DNA from: Rhynochetos jubatus
Lineage: Eukaryota; Chordata; Aves; Eurypygiformes; Rhynochetidae
Direction: 5' to 3'
Assembly (NCBI GenBank): GCA_027574665.1
Contig: CM050648.1
Span: 140,244,175-140,308,174, forward strand
Length of the DNA: 64,000 nucleotides
In this document: positions 22,217-33,689 of the stretch, one piece after another
Numbering within the stretch: position 1 is the stretch's first letter
Layout of the letters: the number at the start of each line of letters is the position of its first letter
The notes under the pieces: generated by a model
The model's database searches: none
What the model was told of the DNA's origin: nothing
The model's input: the letters and a program-made list of their open reading frames with translations, nothing else
Translations under genes and position numbers: made by a program

Positions 22217-24280
22217 CTGTGGGGGAGAAATGCCGGTCTCGGGCAAGAAGCAAGACAAACATCTGGAGTCCCAGTTTCCTCAAGGGGAATTAGTGGAAAT
22301 AGAGGAGTCAATGGATCAGGTGGAAGGGGCCACGGAAATAATTTTTAGGATACATCCTTCAACACCTGCCTCTGGGAGCCCTGCCATGGAAGGGAGTGGG
22401 CGTACGTGCGTGTTTCTGTTTGTTTAAAGCATAAAGCTGTAATTAAAGCTGCTTGAAGGAAGACAAAAGCCTATCCAAAAAGCTGGTTTTCAGCAGAATA
22501 CTAGTGTTTTGACCAAATGCGCATGTTTGCCAAAAGCAGCTGCTTTCTTTCAACAGGATTGATTTTCCATCACATAAAATGCATTCTGCTGGAAACCTTT
22601 CCATGTGCACGAGCTGCCTAAGAGCAGACGTGCGTCCAGGTGCTGAACGGCTGTTCTTTTCTCAGCCAGACCAGTCTTCCCAGTCAGGCTGCACGTCCTG
22701 CAAAGCCCAATGGATGTACACCATGGGCGATGCGCTCGGCACAGCAGACAGCAGAGAAGTCTGCAGTTCCTCATGAACCAAACAGCTTGGCCAGAGACAT
22801 CAACCATCACGAGACAATGGGAGTTTGAAGGCCCTGAAGCCCACAGTCCCACCTGGTATCACAGTGGCATTACTTCTGCTGATAAGCGAGTTTTTCTTTG
22901 ACAGGAGCACCCATTTTCCAAAGACTCCAAGAAAGGGAAGCACAAACAGGAATGGGAGTCCACTGTCACCCTCTCCCTTGTGTGGGTGGGAAACAGCATA
23001 AGGTAACGCAGGCAGGAGCTATGTTAATTTTTTTCTTTCCTTCCCTCTGTGCTGTGCAAAGAGCCTGCCCAGGGAACCGGGAATGATGGCACGGAAAAGA
23101 ACAGGTGCAACGTTTAATCAAGAAGATATCCAGACACCCTCCCCTCTTACCAACGCCCCCTATCCAAGCACATCCTGGTGCTTTGTAGAAGCTGTTGAGC
23201 CTACAGCCAGATGCATTCAGCGTAACTACATCCCAGTGGTATTGCAGGACGGTAAGGGAGTCTGCAGGCTCCGTGCTGTCAGCGAGGCTTGGGAGTAAGG
23301 GGAACCAGGTGACAGGAGATCCCTCGGAGGAACCTTATCCCACTGGGGAAATCTGCCCACCAGTCGCCTTTTCCTCATCCCACCAAGCAGTGAAAGAGGG
23401 TAGACAGAGCTGGCACAAAACCCTGGCTCCTTCTCTGCCCGCTCATACAGAGCCTTTGTCTTCATGTCAACAAAATCCCCCTGGAGTCACTCAAAGCTTC
23501 CCTGAATAAATTAAACCGGGTCTGGCCCCTCGAGCCTTCCAGTGGCAGAAAGGTGGAGACAGATAGAAATTTGTTCTCTGAAGTGTGTGTAGATGTACTT
23601 ATGTTCTTTCTTTCTCCCCCTGTGCCCCCCCCAAATCATAACTACTTCATACTTACACAGGGCTGTGACTTAAACCAGGACCAAATTAGAAACAGGCATT
23701 ATCTTTGGGATTTGCTTTTTGGAGCAAAATATATTACCCATCAGTTGGAAGCTCCATCTAAATCTCAAAGGAATTTTTTTTCCAGTAAAGTAATAAAAGC
23801 CTCCTCTCCTTAAGTGGTTAAGCTTTAGGAAGCTTTCAAACTAACAGTATTACATAAGTGCTTCATTAACATCATCACGATGTGCATCCCCGTTTGAGAG
23901 AGCGGAAGGAGGGAGGGAACAACTGTCAGCAAAGGCTGCTGGCGGTGGTAGACAGGGGCTCGTGGAGCGGGACGCAGCCCTTGCCTGTGCCATAGTGTTT
24001 GCTGGGTTTCTCCCGAGGGGAGGAAAGAACCACCCAGGGATGGTGGTGCCAGCCTCAGCCCCGGGCGCGGCCTCACCTCCCAGGTCTCGCAGCGTCCCCA
24101 GCACGCATCCGTTGTCACCCGCAGCCCCCTGCAGCCGGGCTTCTTGGCCAGGAAGGTGAACTCGCGCACAGCGCAGCCGATGAAGGTCCGCAGGTCGATG
24201 GCGGAGGACTTGGGCGTGCCACCGCAGCCGGCCGGCAGCAGGAGAAGCAGAGCACCCAGGATCACGCAGTGCGGCATCAT
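22028..24280 (-). CDS. GPHB5: Glycoprotein hormone beta 5 (thyrostimulin beta subunit), complete coding sequence
   Basis: GPHB5 is a secreted cystine-knot subunit. In known biology it pairs with GPHA2 to form thyrostimulin, a ligand of the TSH receptor. Joining 24280-24077 and 22216-22028 on the minus strand gives 130 residues, the same length as I recall for human. Residues 1 to about 23 form a hydrophobic signal peptide (ILGALLLLLPAG core). The mature part has ten cysteines (36, 50, 60, 64, 84, 99, 115, 117, 120, 127). They include the knot motifs CWGRC (60-64) and CDC (115-117). An N-glycosylation sequon NET starts at residue 87. Strongly conserved blocks are AVREFTFLAKKPGCRGLR, TTDACWGRCETWE and DPFYTYPVAIRCDC. 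The absence of two extra cysteines found in LHB, FSHB and TSHB is characteristic of this subunit. The first of two adjacent ATGs (24280) was chosen; starting at the second would remove one residue. Confidence 0.97.
22217..24076 (-). other. GPHB5: GPHB5 intron between the two coding exons
   Basis: This intron of 1860 bp has donor GAG|GTGAGG (24077/24076) and acceptor CACAG (next to 22216) on the minus strand. It contains no recognised repeat or second gene. Open frames here are chance or read-through of the coding exon past its donor. Confidence 0.9.
24077..24280 (-). CDS. GPHB5: GPHB5 first coding exon (signal peptide and first half of the cystine-knot domain)
   Basis: This exon encodes residues 1-68, ending CETWE. 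On the minus strand the sequence just before the ATG is a long pyrimidine tract ending in CTCAG at 24282-24286, so the exon begins at 24281, one base before the start codon. An adenine at -3 gives a reasonable initiation context. The exon is GC-rich compared with its surroundings. Its donor is GAG|GTGAGG. The acceptor upstream of the ATG implies a separate 5' non-coding exon. Confidence 0.96.
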
Positions 24281-24281
24281 G

Positions 24282-25874
24282 CTGAGGCAGAAGGGAGAGA
24301 AGTGGAGGGCTGGGAGAGCCAGAGCAGTCCAGGAGGGAAGGAGTGCAAAGGCACAGGCTCAGCTCCAGAGCTGGGACGCCCCTTCCTCCCCTCAGAGACA
24401 CTCTTCCCCATCCTCGTTCAGCCCAAGAGAAGATGGGCAGGTGTACAATGAAGGGTCACCTACATCCCAGAGGGGAAAGTCTTAGTGAAAGGTCTAACAG
24501 AAAGCAGTGGCGTGGAGACCTTCCCTGCAGAGCAGGGGCGTTTGCCTGGAAGGGATAAAGCCACCCGTCAGTGCCTCGGACCCACTGAAATCTCCATACC
24601 CATTACTTTGCAGCAAATGCCTTCCTCCCGCCCCAGCTGGGGTTGCCCTGAGCTTGCACCAGGCCAGGGGTTGGGTAGGCCTTCGGTTGCCCTCTCAGCG
24701 CACATACACATTGTTGGCTGAAGACTCTGGCAGTACCGGCCCCAGCAGGGTCAGACTGGAAGGGCTCTGTCTGTCACCCACACCCATGGGAGGTGGCAGG
24801 TTCCTTCTTCTGCACAGGGAGGAAGCAGCACGGCTGCAGCTCCATGCGTTCAGCAGGGTTAGGGCTGCAGGTTCCACCAGCATTTTGACAAGAGCACTTA
24901 ATCCCAGTTTTATCCCACTTACCTTTTAGGAGCCAAGCATCCCTGAATTTGTGCCATAATAACTGGAGAGAGATCAGCACCCCACAGAAGCGTTACTGGA
25001 GTTGCCATTGCCAATACCCAGGGCACTGGACTTGCACTGGTCCCCTCCCAGGGCTGCAGCTGAAGAGGAGAGGACAGCCTGCAACTGTCACCCGTCCCTC
25101 CTGCCCACACTGCCCTACCAGCCAGCTCAGGCCCAACCAGGGATGCTAAGCCAGTGAACGGAGCTGAGTTGATGAAGGGGAAGTGGCCAGTGTGACCAGA
25201 GGAGACTTGGACTCCTCATTCCTTCCAAGCAGCCCAGCATCAGCCAAGTCCCTCTGATATTTTCTGCCTTTCTATCGCAAACCATCGGTGAAGAAAGCAA
25301 CCAGTCTCTCTGGAAAACTTCCTCTGTCAAAACAAAAGAGAGCACTGGAACGTAGCTCTAAGCCATGAGATCTGTTTTACACCTGACACACACTGCATTT
25401 TAAAACGTCCACCTAGAAAGCCCAGACTTGACATTTAACTTTGAGAAAGTCAGCTACTGCAGAGGGCACGCAGACTTGTGTGCACTGGGCTGTGTCCTCA
25501 GCTGGATAACATTTACGTTAAATGAGCTTGGCTTGCCTTTTACCTGACATGTTTGAGTTTCCAGGCTCCTGTTAAACCAAATGCTTTAGATTTGCTAAAT
25601 CAGATTTTTAGATCAGCATATGAAGCTTGCTGCAGTGAACCCTTCACATACACTACAGTCTTATCTGTGATTAAATGAGTGGATGTTTATGTATAAGCTT
25701 CAAGAGTAAAACCAAAAAAGCTGAAACTCCTTATTTCTAAAAGCAGACATTTGAGAGCAAAAGAGACAAACTTCAGTACAAATTGAACACTTATTCTTTG
25801 CCACTTTACCAAAACCTGCTGCTTTATCCATGAGCCGGAGCCATGACACAGAGCAAACGCAGAAGCACACTCAC
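24282..25874 (-). other. GPHB5: Inferred GPHB5 intron 1 (within the 5' UTR)
   Basis: This interval lies between the acceptor immediately before the GPHB5 start codon and a strong donor sequence (GTGAGT) at 25869-25874 on the minus strand. No exon or repeat is recognised inside it. The span as an intron is inferred from splice signals and needs transcript support. Confidence 0.6.
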
Positions 25875-26008
25875 CTAACTTGTTGGAGTCAGATCTCCTT
25901 CTGCAGTTTTAAATTGCAGATGGTGTTTCGGACGTCAGAGTGAGCAGCAGGAGACCTGCACAGCAATCTTTGTCAGTTTTGTGCTCAGTAGATCTTCCCA
26001 GCAGCTGC
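25875..26008 (-). other. GPHB5: Inferred GPHB5 5' non-coding exon
   Basis: On the minus strand this segment starts about 30 bp after a TATA box and ends at TTAG|GTGAGT, a near-consensus donor. I see no ATG in it on the minus strand, as expected for a 5' UTR exon. It would splice to the CTCAG acceptor one base before the GPHB5 start codon. The start at 26008 is estimated from TATA spacing and could shift by several bases. It contains TGACGTCC, close to a cAMP response element. Confidence 0.55.
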
Positions 26009-26030
26009 TACTGGGTTGCTTAATTGCTCA

Positions 26031-26038
26031 AATTTATA
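26031..26038 (-). promoter_or_regulatory. GPHB5: TATA box of the inferred GPHB5 promoter
   Basis: The minus strand reads TATAAATT within TTTCTATAAATTTGAG. It lies about 30 bp upstream of the inferred first exon and about 1.76 kb upstream of the start codon. Just upstream is a small inverted repeat, GCCTTG-ATTGA-CAAGGC. A TATA promoter fits a tissue-restricted hormone gene. No CpG island is present here. Confidence 0.5.
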
Positions 26039-28764
26039 GAAAGGGCCTTGTCAATCAAGGCAAGACCGAGGCAGATCCTTACTTGAACTACCCAAGGCAT
26101 CAAAATCATTGACTGTAAAGCAAGCCTCTCCTTTCCAACAGCAATTAGCTTAAAGGGTATTGTTTCATAACATCAGCCCAGAAACAAAAGGAGTATCTGG
26201 GTGAGTGAAATAATGAGCATGCACTGGAGCAAAATGGATCTCCTCTTCCGTAGTGGAACTGCAACACCTTTGCAAGGAGGTTGGAGACTGGCTTTGAAAT
26301 CATTGTTATCCCCCTAATTAACAAGCCCTGAGTAAACACCCTGAAGGGAGACTTTTCAAGTATTTGTGCAAACAAACCCCTGAATTTCTGTCAACTGCCT
26401 AAGACCTTTTTTTACTGTATTGCTCTGCACAAGCAAGGGCAAGGGATGGGGGGAGGAGGTGTGAGCTTGCAAGAAAAGCAAACGTTGTCTAGATGAGCCA
26501 GGCAGCTGCCACGCAGGTAAGCACCAGTGTGCAAAGGGAATTTGGAAACCGTGTCCATTGCCTTCACCACGCAAACACAATTTTCAGCTATTTATAGGAC
26601 AGAAAGAAGCTGAGGAACCTTGGTACTACGAAAAACTTGCTGGCCAGTGAGTTTATAAAAGATGAGTGGGTGAGAGAAGTGCAGCCGTAAACTCACGCAG
26701 TGACCTCGGGAAAGTCACCTCCCTCCCCTGTACACTGAATATCCAGCACCAGCTGCTCCAACACAAGGCACATCCAGAAAAGGCAGGATAAGTGTCTGTG
26801 ACTATAGTTCCTCGGGGTGATGCTGTTAAAGGTGGCCACAACAAGACAACCCAGCCCTGAGAATAAAAAACATGGAGAAAAACTTGATTTAAATAAACTC
26901 CATCCTACGCTGTTTTAGAGAAAAACAAAAAAAAACCCCAAAACAGCATCTGCTGATGTCCAGAAAATGCATCTCTTATCAAATATGAAACAGTGATTAC
27001 TGCAAGTTTGTTAATTTGCCTTATAATTATTGAATGTATGCTTCTGGTGGGTTGTATTCAGGCCTACTGTAGTATGAGCTATGGAAAACAGCAAATGGAC
27101 ATTGAGGGAATTGATACTGCAGCTTTTGGGACCAAACACAGTATATTACATAGGTGCTCTCCATTTTTCAGGGTGAATAACCCATGGCTTGGGGTCCTTG
27201 TTTCGAATCCAAGGTCAATAGCCTACACTTGGTGCAGTAGCAGGACTCGTATTCAGGCTAACACCTCCTGGGAACCCACAGATCACTTGCTGCATTGCCT
27301 TTTTAGCTTGGAGCAACCACAGCTCGACTTTTTTCTTGCTACTATGTGTCCCTGCTATTTCCCTGGTCAGTGAATTACAGTGGCCACATGCACACAAGCT
27401 GTCATGTAAAAGGCTGGTTATTCACCCCTGAGATTGGCCTTTTCTGTCTAAATTCGAAAAGGGTGATCAGAAGTGAAAGAGGAAAGCAAGTGTTTTGTCC
27501 ACAGTCAAGCAAGACTTGCACTGACACCTCAGGACCTTTTGCTTAACCAAGAGACAACCGTGCCCTCTTTTGAAATGACACATGGCAGCAGAGCTTTGCC
27601 TAAGCTTACACGAAGTGCTGGTGCCTGCACCAACACAACCTAACCAAAGCACCATCCTCCTTTCACCTTCTCCCTTCCCACAGTTACTCCTCTCAACCAC
27701 GTATTCTAACGCAGCAGCACAGGAGGTCCCTGCCAGGAGTCCGGCTTTATCAGCAGTACAAAGACTGTCCTAGAGCCTGCAGTGAGGGGCTGAGCCTTGC
27801 ACACCAAGGTAGGGAAGCACCAGGTGCGGGGCATTCTTGAGCCATGAGTCTCCAGCACTGAGCCTAGTCCATTCTTCCGACCTCAGCTTCCAGGCCTTCG
27901 TAAACGCCTCCTGAAACGTAGAAAAGCAGCAGGTATGACGTGGTATTACCCTCGTGACACAGGAAACAACTGCTTCAGAAAATTAACATACCAGAAAACT
28001 AAACCAAACCAAAAAACAATAACAACAATAACAAAGGAGGGTTTTTTTGCAGGAGGAAGGGAAGAACAAAGTAAGGAAGGAACAGATATTTTGCTGAAAA
28101 TTGTCCTGAAGTTGGGAGGGAGGGGATGTTTAAGAGCATTCCTAGTATTCACGCTCCCTGTTATTCACAGTTTTACTGGCAGCAGCTTCAAGCGAAGACC
28201 TATCGCGTGGGACATTGCAGGAGGAAACTTTTGTTGTCATTTTCACTTACCAAAAATAAAGCCAGAAAAGTAATCTTTAAAGGCTTTTTTAAAATGTACA
28301 GTTTAAAAGTTCCCAACTTGCAGAGAAAGCAGGTAAAAGTGAAAATATTGGCCATAAGTTTCCTTTATTTGATTCTGGAAATGTGCCAGCAAAACTCAGC
28401 CCAAGATTAGAGCCAGGGACAGGAAATACCTGCCAGATGGCAGGTCGACCAGCTTTGACAGATCCCTCTTCTATGGATTAGAGAAACAGGTGCTGGACTT
28501 AGGATTTGTGCAATTGAGCTTGGATTCACTGACTTCAGCTAACCAAGATTCTCTTCTCTTGTCTGCATTTGCACTGAATAACCTCATAAATGAAAATGAA
28601 AGACGAATTGCAGACTGACCCCTCTCACTTATTTTCTCTTCTGACAATTCTGTCTGTTCATGGGGCAGACATGGATTTCTGAAGGATTTGCATCACGTCT
28701 CATGAAAAACCTGAGTGCTGGCTTTTTCTGGGCAGAGGTTTCTTGGCTTATTGTTTTGTGGGTT

Positions 28765-28881
28765 TGTATTTATTAATTAACTTTAAAATAAAATTAAAAA
28801 AAAAAAAAACCACCACACCAAACCCTCAAGTTTGGTGTGGGTTTTTTTTTTATTTTATTTTAAAGTTAATTAATAAATACA
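28765..28881. repeat. Long foldback inverted repeat with a short loop
   Basis: The left arm (28765-28822) starts TGTATTTATTAATTAACTTT and ends CACACCAAA. The right arm (28831-28881) is its reverse complement apart from small indels in the A/T runs and a CCA difference. The loop is only about 8 nt (28823-28830). The arms are about 51-58 bp, and outside the A-run and one small indel I see no mismatches. No transposase or target-site duplication is visible. The arrangement resembles a template-switch palindrome. Confidence 0.9.
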
Positions 28882-31201
28882 CCATGTACACCTACACTTG
28901 ATCTTCAGCATACACAAGAAAATTTTAAAGCTGCATAATCTTTCTTTCCCTGAATCTTTGAAATGTATTTGAAATAGAAGGTGACATACAGATAAGACTT
29001 CTAAAGATGAGTATGTCCACCATTTACCTGCCTGTTCCCTTCCTGAGACACACAGGAGACAGAATCAGGTTGACCAGGGGCACACACCTCATGAGGATTG
29101 TGCATCCACTTCTCCATTCAGACCTCTGAGCTCTCAGCCTAAAACATGGGGCACTCCACCGTTACAAGAGACATTGGACATGCACAGGGTCTCCACTGCC
29201 TCTCGATGCGGGCTCATCTCTTTTCCTGTCTCCTCTCCCACACACAGAAAATAGAGCTACCCCAGGTGCTGTGCACTTCAACACCACACAAAACTCAAAA
29301 ATCAAAATTACCTGAACAGATCAATTAACACAAACACCCAAACTCTCAGCCATGCAGTGAATATTTAATTCTATTCTTGTCCTTCAGTACTGAGCCTCTC
29401 AACTTCAAACATGCCTTATTTTTCCTAGTATTAACCATCTACGAGGACTATCTATACTTCAATAGGTCTCAAGATATTTGAGGTACTATGAGCAATGTCT
29501 GGATCCTGATTAATTCACAACTCAGAAAGAGAAAGAAACAAATGGGGTGGGGGGAGGAGGAAGGGGGGAATGTGAGAGCTCTTACACAAGCAAAACAGTA
29601 TGGATAGTGACTATGTTCATATTTTGTGTAGCATTTGGAGTAGGTTAAAAAAATATCAGCACAATTTTGAATTAAAAAACCCACAACATTGTGTTTTCCA
29701 CTGAAAAATCATTCCTTTGCATATTAGGTGCCAAACTTCTATCTTTCAGATGAAAAACACTGATTTTTTTTTTAATTTTTCAACCTAGCATTACAAAAAC
29801 CCCTACATTCTGCCCCAGATTTCTAGGTCTTTCTAGTAGAAGTAAAATTTCTCACAAAATTCTGAATAGGGATGGATAAAATGTAAAAAAGATTTTCGCA
29901 AGTGGACATCAATGGCATCACCGAGTTTGCAGGAAGAACTGAAAAAACAGTTTGTGGAGGTCTTACAAATGCTCTTGTTGAAACAGCCCTGCAAGTAAAC
30001 AATGGAAGAGTACGGAGGCGAGAGGATAGCTGGGGTGGCACTACTGTGGAAAGAGGCTGAAGGAGGAAGACTGTAGAAGTAGGGAAGGAGGTACAGTAAG
30101 GAAGAGGGAGTTAATGGACTATAAGTTTGAATCGGAGAATGGAGCTGAGATGTGCAATTCAATGGGACAGACCAAGGGAAACAACAACACTGAGCAGTTG
30201 CACAGAGTAAGTATGGCAGAGAACCACGTAGAGGGCTGGCAGGCCAAGAAGAAACTGAGAGCCGTTCAGGCAAGCCAAGTCAGTGACTGGACGGGAGATA
30301 TCTACTGCACTGGGTACAAGAGAGATGACACGGAGAAAGAGCTAGTAAAATCTGTAGGCAGTCTGAAGGTATGAAATAACCAAGAGATGGCTCTTACCTG
30401 TGTCGGGAAGGATGGCTGTAGGTTCAAAAGTAACAGAGAAGGAGGAGGAGGAAACAGGGTGGCATGGGTTTGCTGGCCGAGTTCACAGGAGTAGGCATTC
30501 AGGAGAGGTAGCGATTCAGGTTAGAACATAGTGAGTTCTAAAACCGTCAGGTAGGAGATGAAGCTATGTATGTTGGATGTAATTTCATGAAATCACTGAA
30601 AAAAACAGTGCCAGAATCACCTTTCCCTATACAAGCTAACATTAGACTTTGTCTCAATAGGTTGTTTACTCTTTGCTAGCAGTTCTGAAAGGAAGATAAC
30701 CTTTATGTCCTGAAAACAGCACTATAAACAAGTACTTTTAAGATCCTTTAATCTGTCCCCACAGCTGCTGCATATTTGTCTTGGACTGGGACTTTTTGCC
30801 ATTGGCTAAATTTCTAAAGAATGTGAAGAATTAGTTTGCAAAGGGACAGACAAAGCAGGTTTAACCTTGAGAGGCCATGGCTGATCTGTAAATTATAATC
30901 AAAGGAAGAGAGTAAAACTCATAGAAATGCTCTGACAGAAATTCTGCCAACTAAGTACAGAAAGCACAATACAGCAATCAGGAAACAAGTTCTCAGATGG
31001 GACATGGACATGGACTCTCCCTACTAACAATGGGACACCACTCCTGGCTGAGGGTCTCAGGCACACAAAGCCACTCCTGTTTTAAAGGACTTTCATTTTA
31101 CTTCTTGAGCTTCACACAACAGAAACCAGCACCGGCTGAATGAGCACTGGGGTGAGAAGAATGAAGTCAGGATTTGTCAAGACTGTGGTCTTTACAAATT
31201 T

Positions 31202-31230
31202 GTGTGATTTACTGTGGAAGTAAATCACAC
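31202..31230. repeat. Perfect 12-bp inverted repeat (hairpin, 5-nt loop)
   Basis: GTGTGATTTACT at 31202-31213 is followed after GTGGA by its exact reverse complement AGTAAATCACAC at 31219-31230. It has no recognised function and could be chance or the remnant of a small mobile element. Confidence 0.85.
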
Positions 31231-31684
31231 CGCACTTGGTACTTAGGGGAACGACCCATCTTACAAAACAACTGGGGTAACTGTGTTACGAAGGGCGCAA
31301 TGGCCCAACAAGCAGACCTGCAAAATCTAGCCCAGGAAATGTGAATTGCTGTGACACAGCACTGCATTGACTACAGCAATATCGTAGCTGCTCCATCACA
31401 GCCACTGCCTTACTAGCACTACTGTTGCAAGAAAACTGGCAGACACTATCCATCTCCTCCTCTTCCATTCAGACCTGGAAAATGAAGTCCAAGGATGAGG
31501 CTTAACAGTAAGTGAAAAATGCTTAACCACCTGCTTGAGGCATGTCAAGCCTGGCGAGATAACACCATTCTGCTGAAAAAGTCCTTTAGGTATGATGGAT
31601 TCAATTCAGGAGAGAAGTACTGAAGGTCCTACAGCCACTACAAGAGCTGCAGCTTCTAAAAATTGGTAGTGAGCATCTCTAATG

Positions 31685-31726
31685 TACAGGTACTGCACCC
31701 AAAACAAGATCATTCCAGTACCTGTA
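31685..31726. repeat. Perfect 11-bp inverted repeat, 20-nt spacer
   Basis: TACAGGTACTG at 31685-31695 pairs with CAGTACCTGTA at 31716-31726. It is weak evidence of function by itself, though it lies 0.5 kb from the previous hairpin. Confidence 0.75.
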
Positions 31727-33673
31727 AATCCATAGCAGAAGTGAAGGTTGAGTTCAGACTCTTGATCATAACCTGATTTTTTACAATATGGGCAAACGGT
31801 CTGTATTATAGTTTGGATACATTTACTAAAATTCCTGGTTTATATATGTGGTAGCTCAGAAAACTAATTTCTTGAACCTTAAATTCTGAGCAAAATGTTT
31901 TGGACAAAAACACAGAAGGAAAAATTTAAAGGCAAATAGGAAATTAAGAACCTCCATGGTCAAGAATAGGACAACTTTCAACAAAAGACACCCTGACCCA
32001 ACTGTGCAAGGATAGCCACAATTTGAAATTTAAATATTTCTGTCCCAGTCTAAGTAGTGCAAATAATGATTCAGGAGTCATACTCTACAGTGTCAGTATG
32101 TTGAACGTTGCAAAGATTAAGAACTGCTTAAACACATTTCTCAAAAACTGGCTGCCAGGAAGTATTTACCTTCAAAAGGCACTTTCTTGGGGACCTCCCT
32201 GAAGATTTAGGAGCTGCATATACAGTGATGTCAGGAAAACAGAAAAGCACATATCTGGAGCGGATGAGGAGGAAAGTAAAAGCACAGCTCCAGGCTGTGA
32301 AACTCCTTAGTCCTGGTCCTTATGAAATCAAGGTGACTCCTTTCTTAAGGCCACCATATCTTTGTTCGGGAAAGGTGTATTTGTCAAGCATAGCTCCTAG
32401 CAATAAGGAATAAAATACTGCTGATTAGGGGAAAGGTGGATTGCTCTCCTTGGTTTGGCAATGCCAAATACATCTGTGATGAGAGCTTGGGAAAAAAATA
32501 CAGGGAAAAGATTATCAAGACAAAAAAAAAAAAAAGGCAAAACCAGGCTCTGAAAACAACAGCCACCATGTAAACTTACAATTGACCATGGCTGATTGGC
32601 ATGCCCTGAAATAATATAAAAATGGGTCTAATTAATACAAAACTCATCCTTATACAGAGATTTGCAAACTTCCCAAGACAACACAGACTTTTGCTTGGCG
32701 TGAAGTCCTTGAGTAACTCCCTGGTTCCTGCCAAGTTTTGAGTCCTTCTGACATCTATAAGGCAAAGCAATACGTGGTCGAGTGTAAAAACAAAGGGCAC
32801 CCTCTATATGAGAGCTTGCAGGATTAGCATTCCTCTCTGCCTAACACTTCACCCTGTCTCAGGAGAAACTCAACCAAGAAAACTGCCTGAGCAGCACCTG
32901 CAGAACTAGTGCCAAGGGAAGTTACCCAAATGGGCAAAGCAACCACTGATACGTCGTTGCAATGCAGGGGGGTAAACATTAACATCTTGAACCATTGTTA
33001 ATAAAAAGGGATTTCTCTGTGATCACTGAGACATGGCATCTGCGACCCTGTGGACGTGTGTATCAAAACTGACACCTGGGTTCCCCGAGGTCTGGTAGGG
33101 CTTCCAACAGTGCTGCAGCTCTTTCTCAGAAGGGCAGTAACATGGACAAGTATCCACAATACTCCTAACACCTGAAAAATACTGAGCACTGTCATTCTGT
33201 CAAATTTGCTATGAACAGCCAAGAGCTTGACAGAAATAAAAAGGATTAAGGTGAATTGACTGATAGACGACATACTTTTTTTTTTTAGACAACCTGGACA
33301 TAAATGCTATAAGCAGCAGGACAGTAGGCATTTACTCTGAGATGACTGCACTGTGTTTCACTGTATATTTTTAAGGATCTGGAATGCAAGCTTTAAACAT
33401 CGCAGCACTTTACTCTTGCACTTTGCTTTTATCAAACCTGTTCCAAATAACTGACCGTGGATATTGCACACTGTTGGTAATGTGCTGCTCAGTTTTCACA
33501 GCCGCTTTTGGAAGCGTGTATACCTTTACAGCATCCTCAACTGTGGACACCTTTTCTTGCCAGTGAGACTGTTTGTTAATGGTGATGATGCTGATTACAC
33601 TCAGCCCAGTCTAACTGAAGAATTCAAATCCAATGGAGTTGGCTAAACATTGAGCAGGCTCCCTAATTGCACA

Positions 33674-33689
33674 CCAGGTAATTACCTGG
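33674..33689. promoter_or_regulatory. Perfect 16-bp palindrome combining two E-box-like arms and a TAATTA core
   Basis: The sequence CCAGGTAATTACCTGG equals its own reverse complement. It joins CAGGTA/TACCTG arms, of the type bound by ZEB and Snail factors, around a TAATTA homeodomain core. The regulatory role is inference; the palindrome itself is direct observation. Confidence 0.3.

Noticed and set aside
23850..24401. 183-codon minus-strand open frame
   Set aside because: It overlaps GPHB5 exon 2 in a different reading frame. The true frame is the one giving the cystine-knot protein.
27175..27230. tRNA-like B-box (GTTTCGAATCC) suggesting a tRNA or tRNA-derived SINE
   Set aside because: No A-box at the right distance, no cloverleaf and no acceptor stem or poly(A)/T terminator arrangement could be found.
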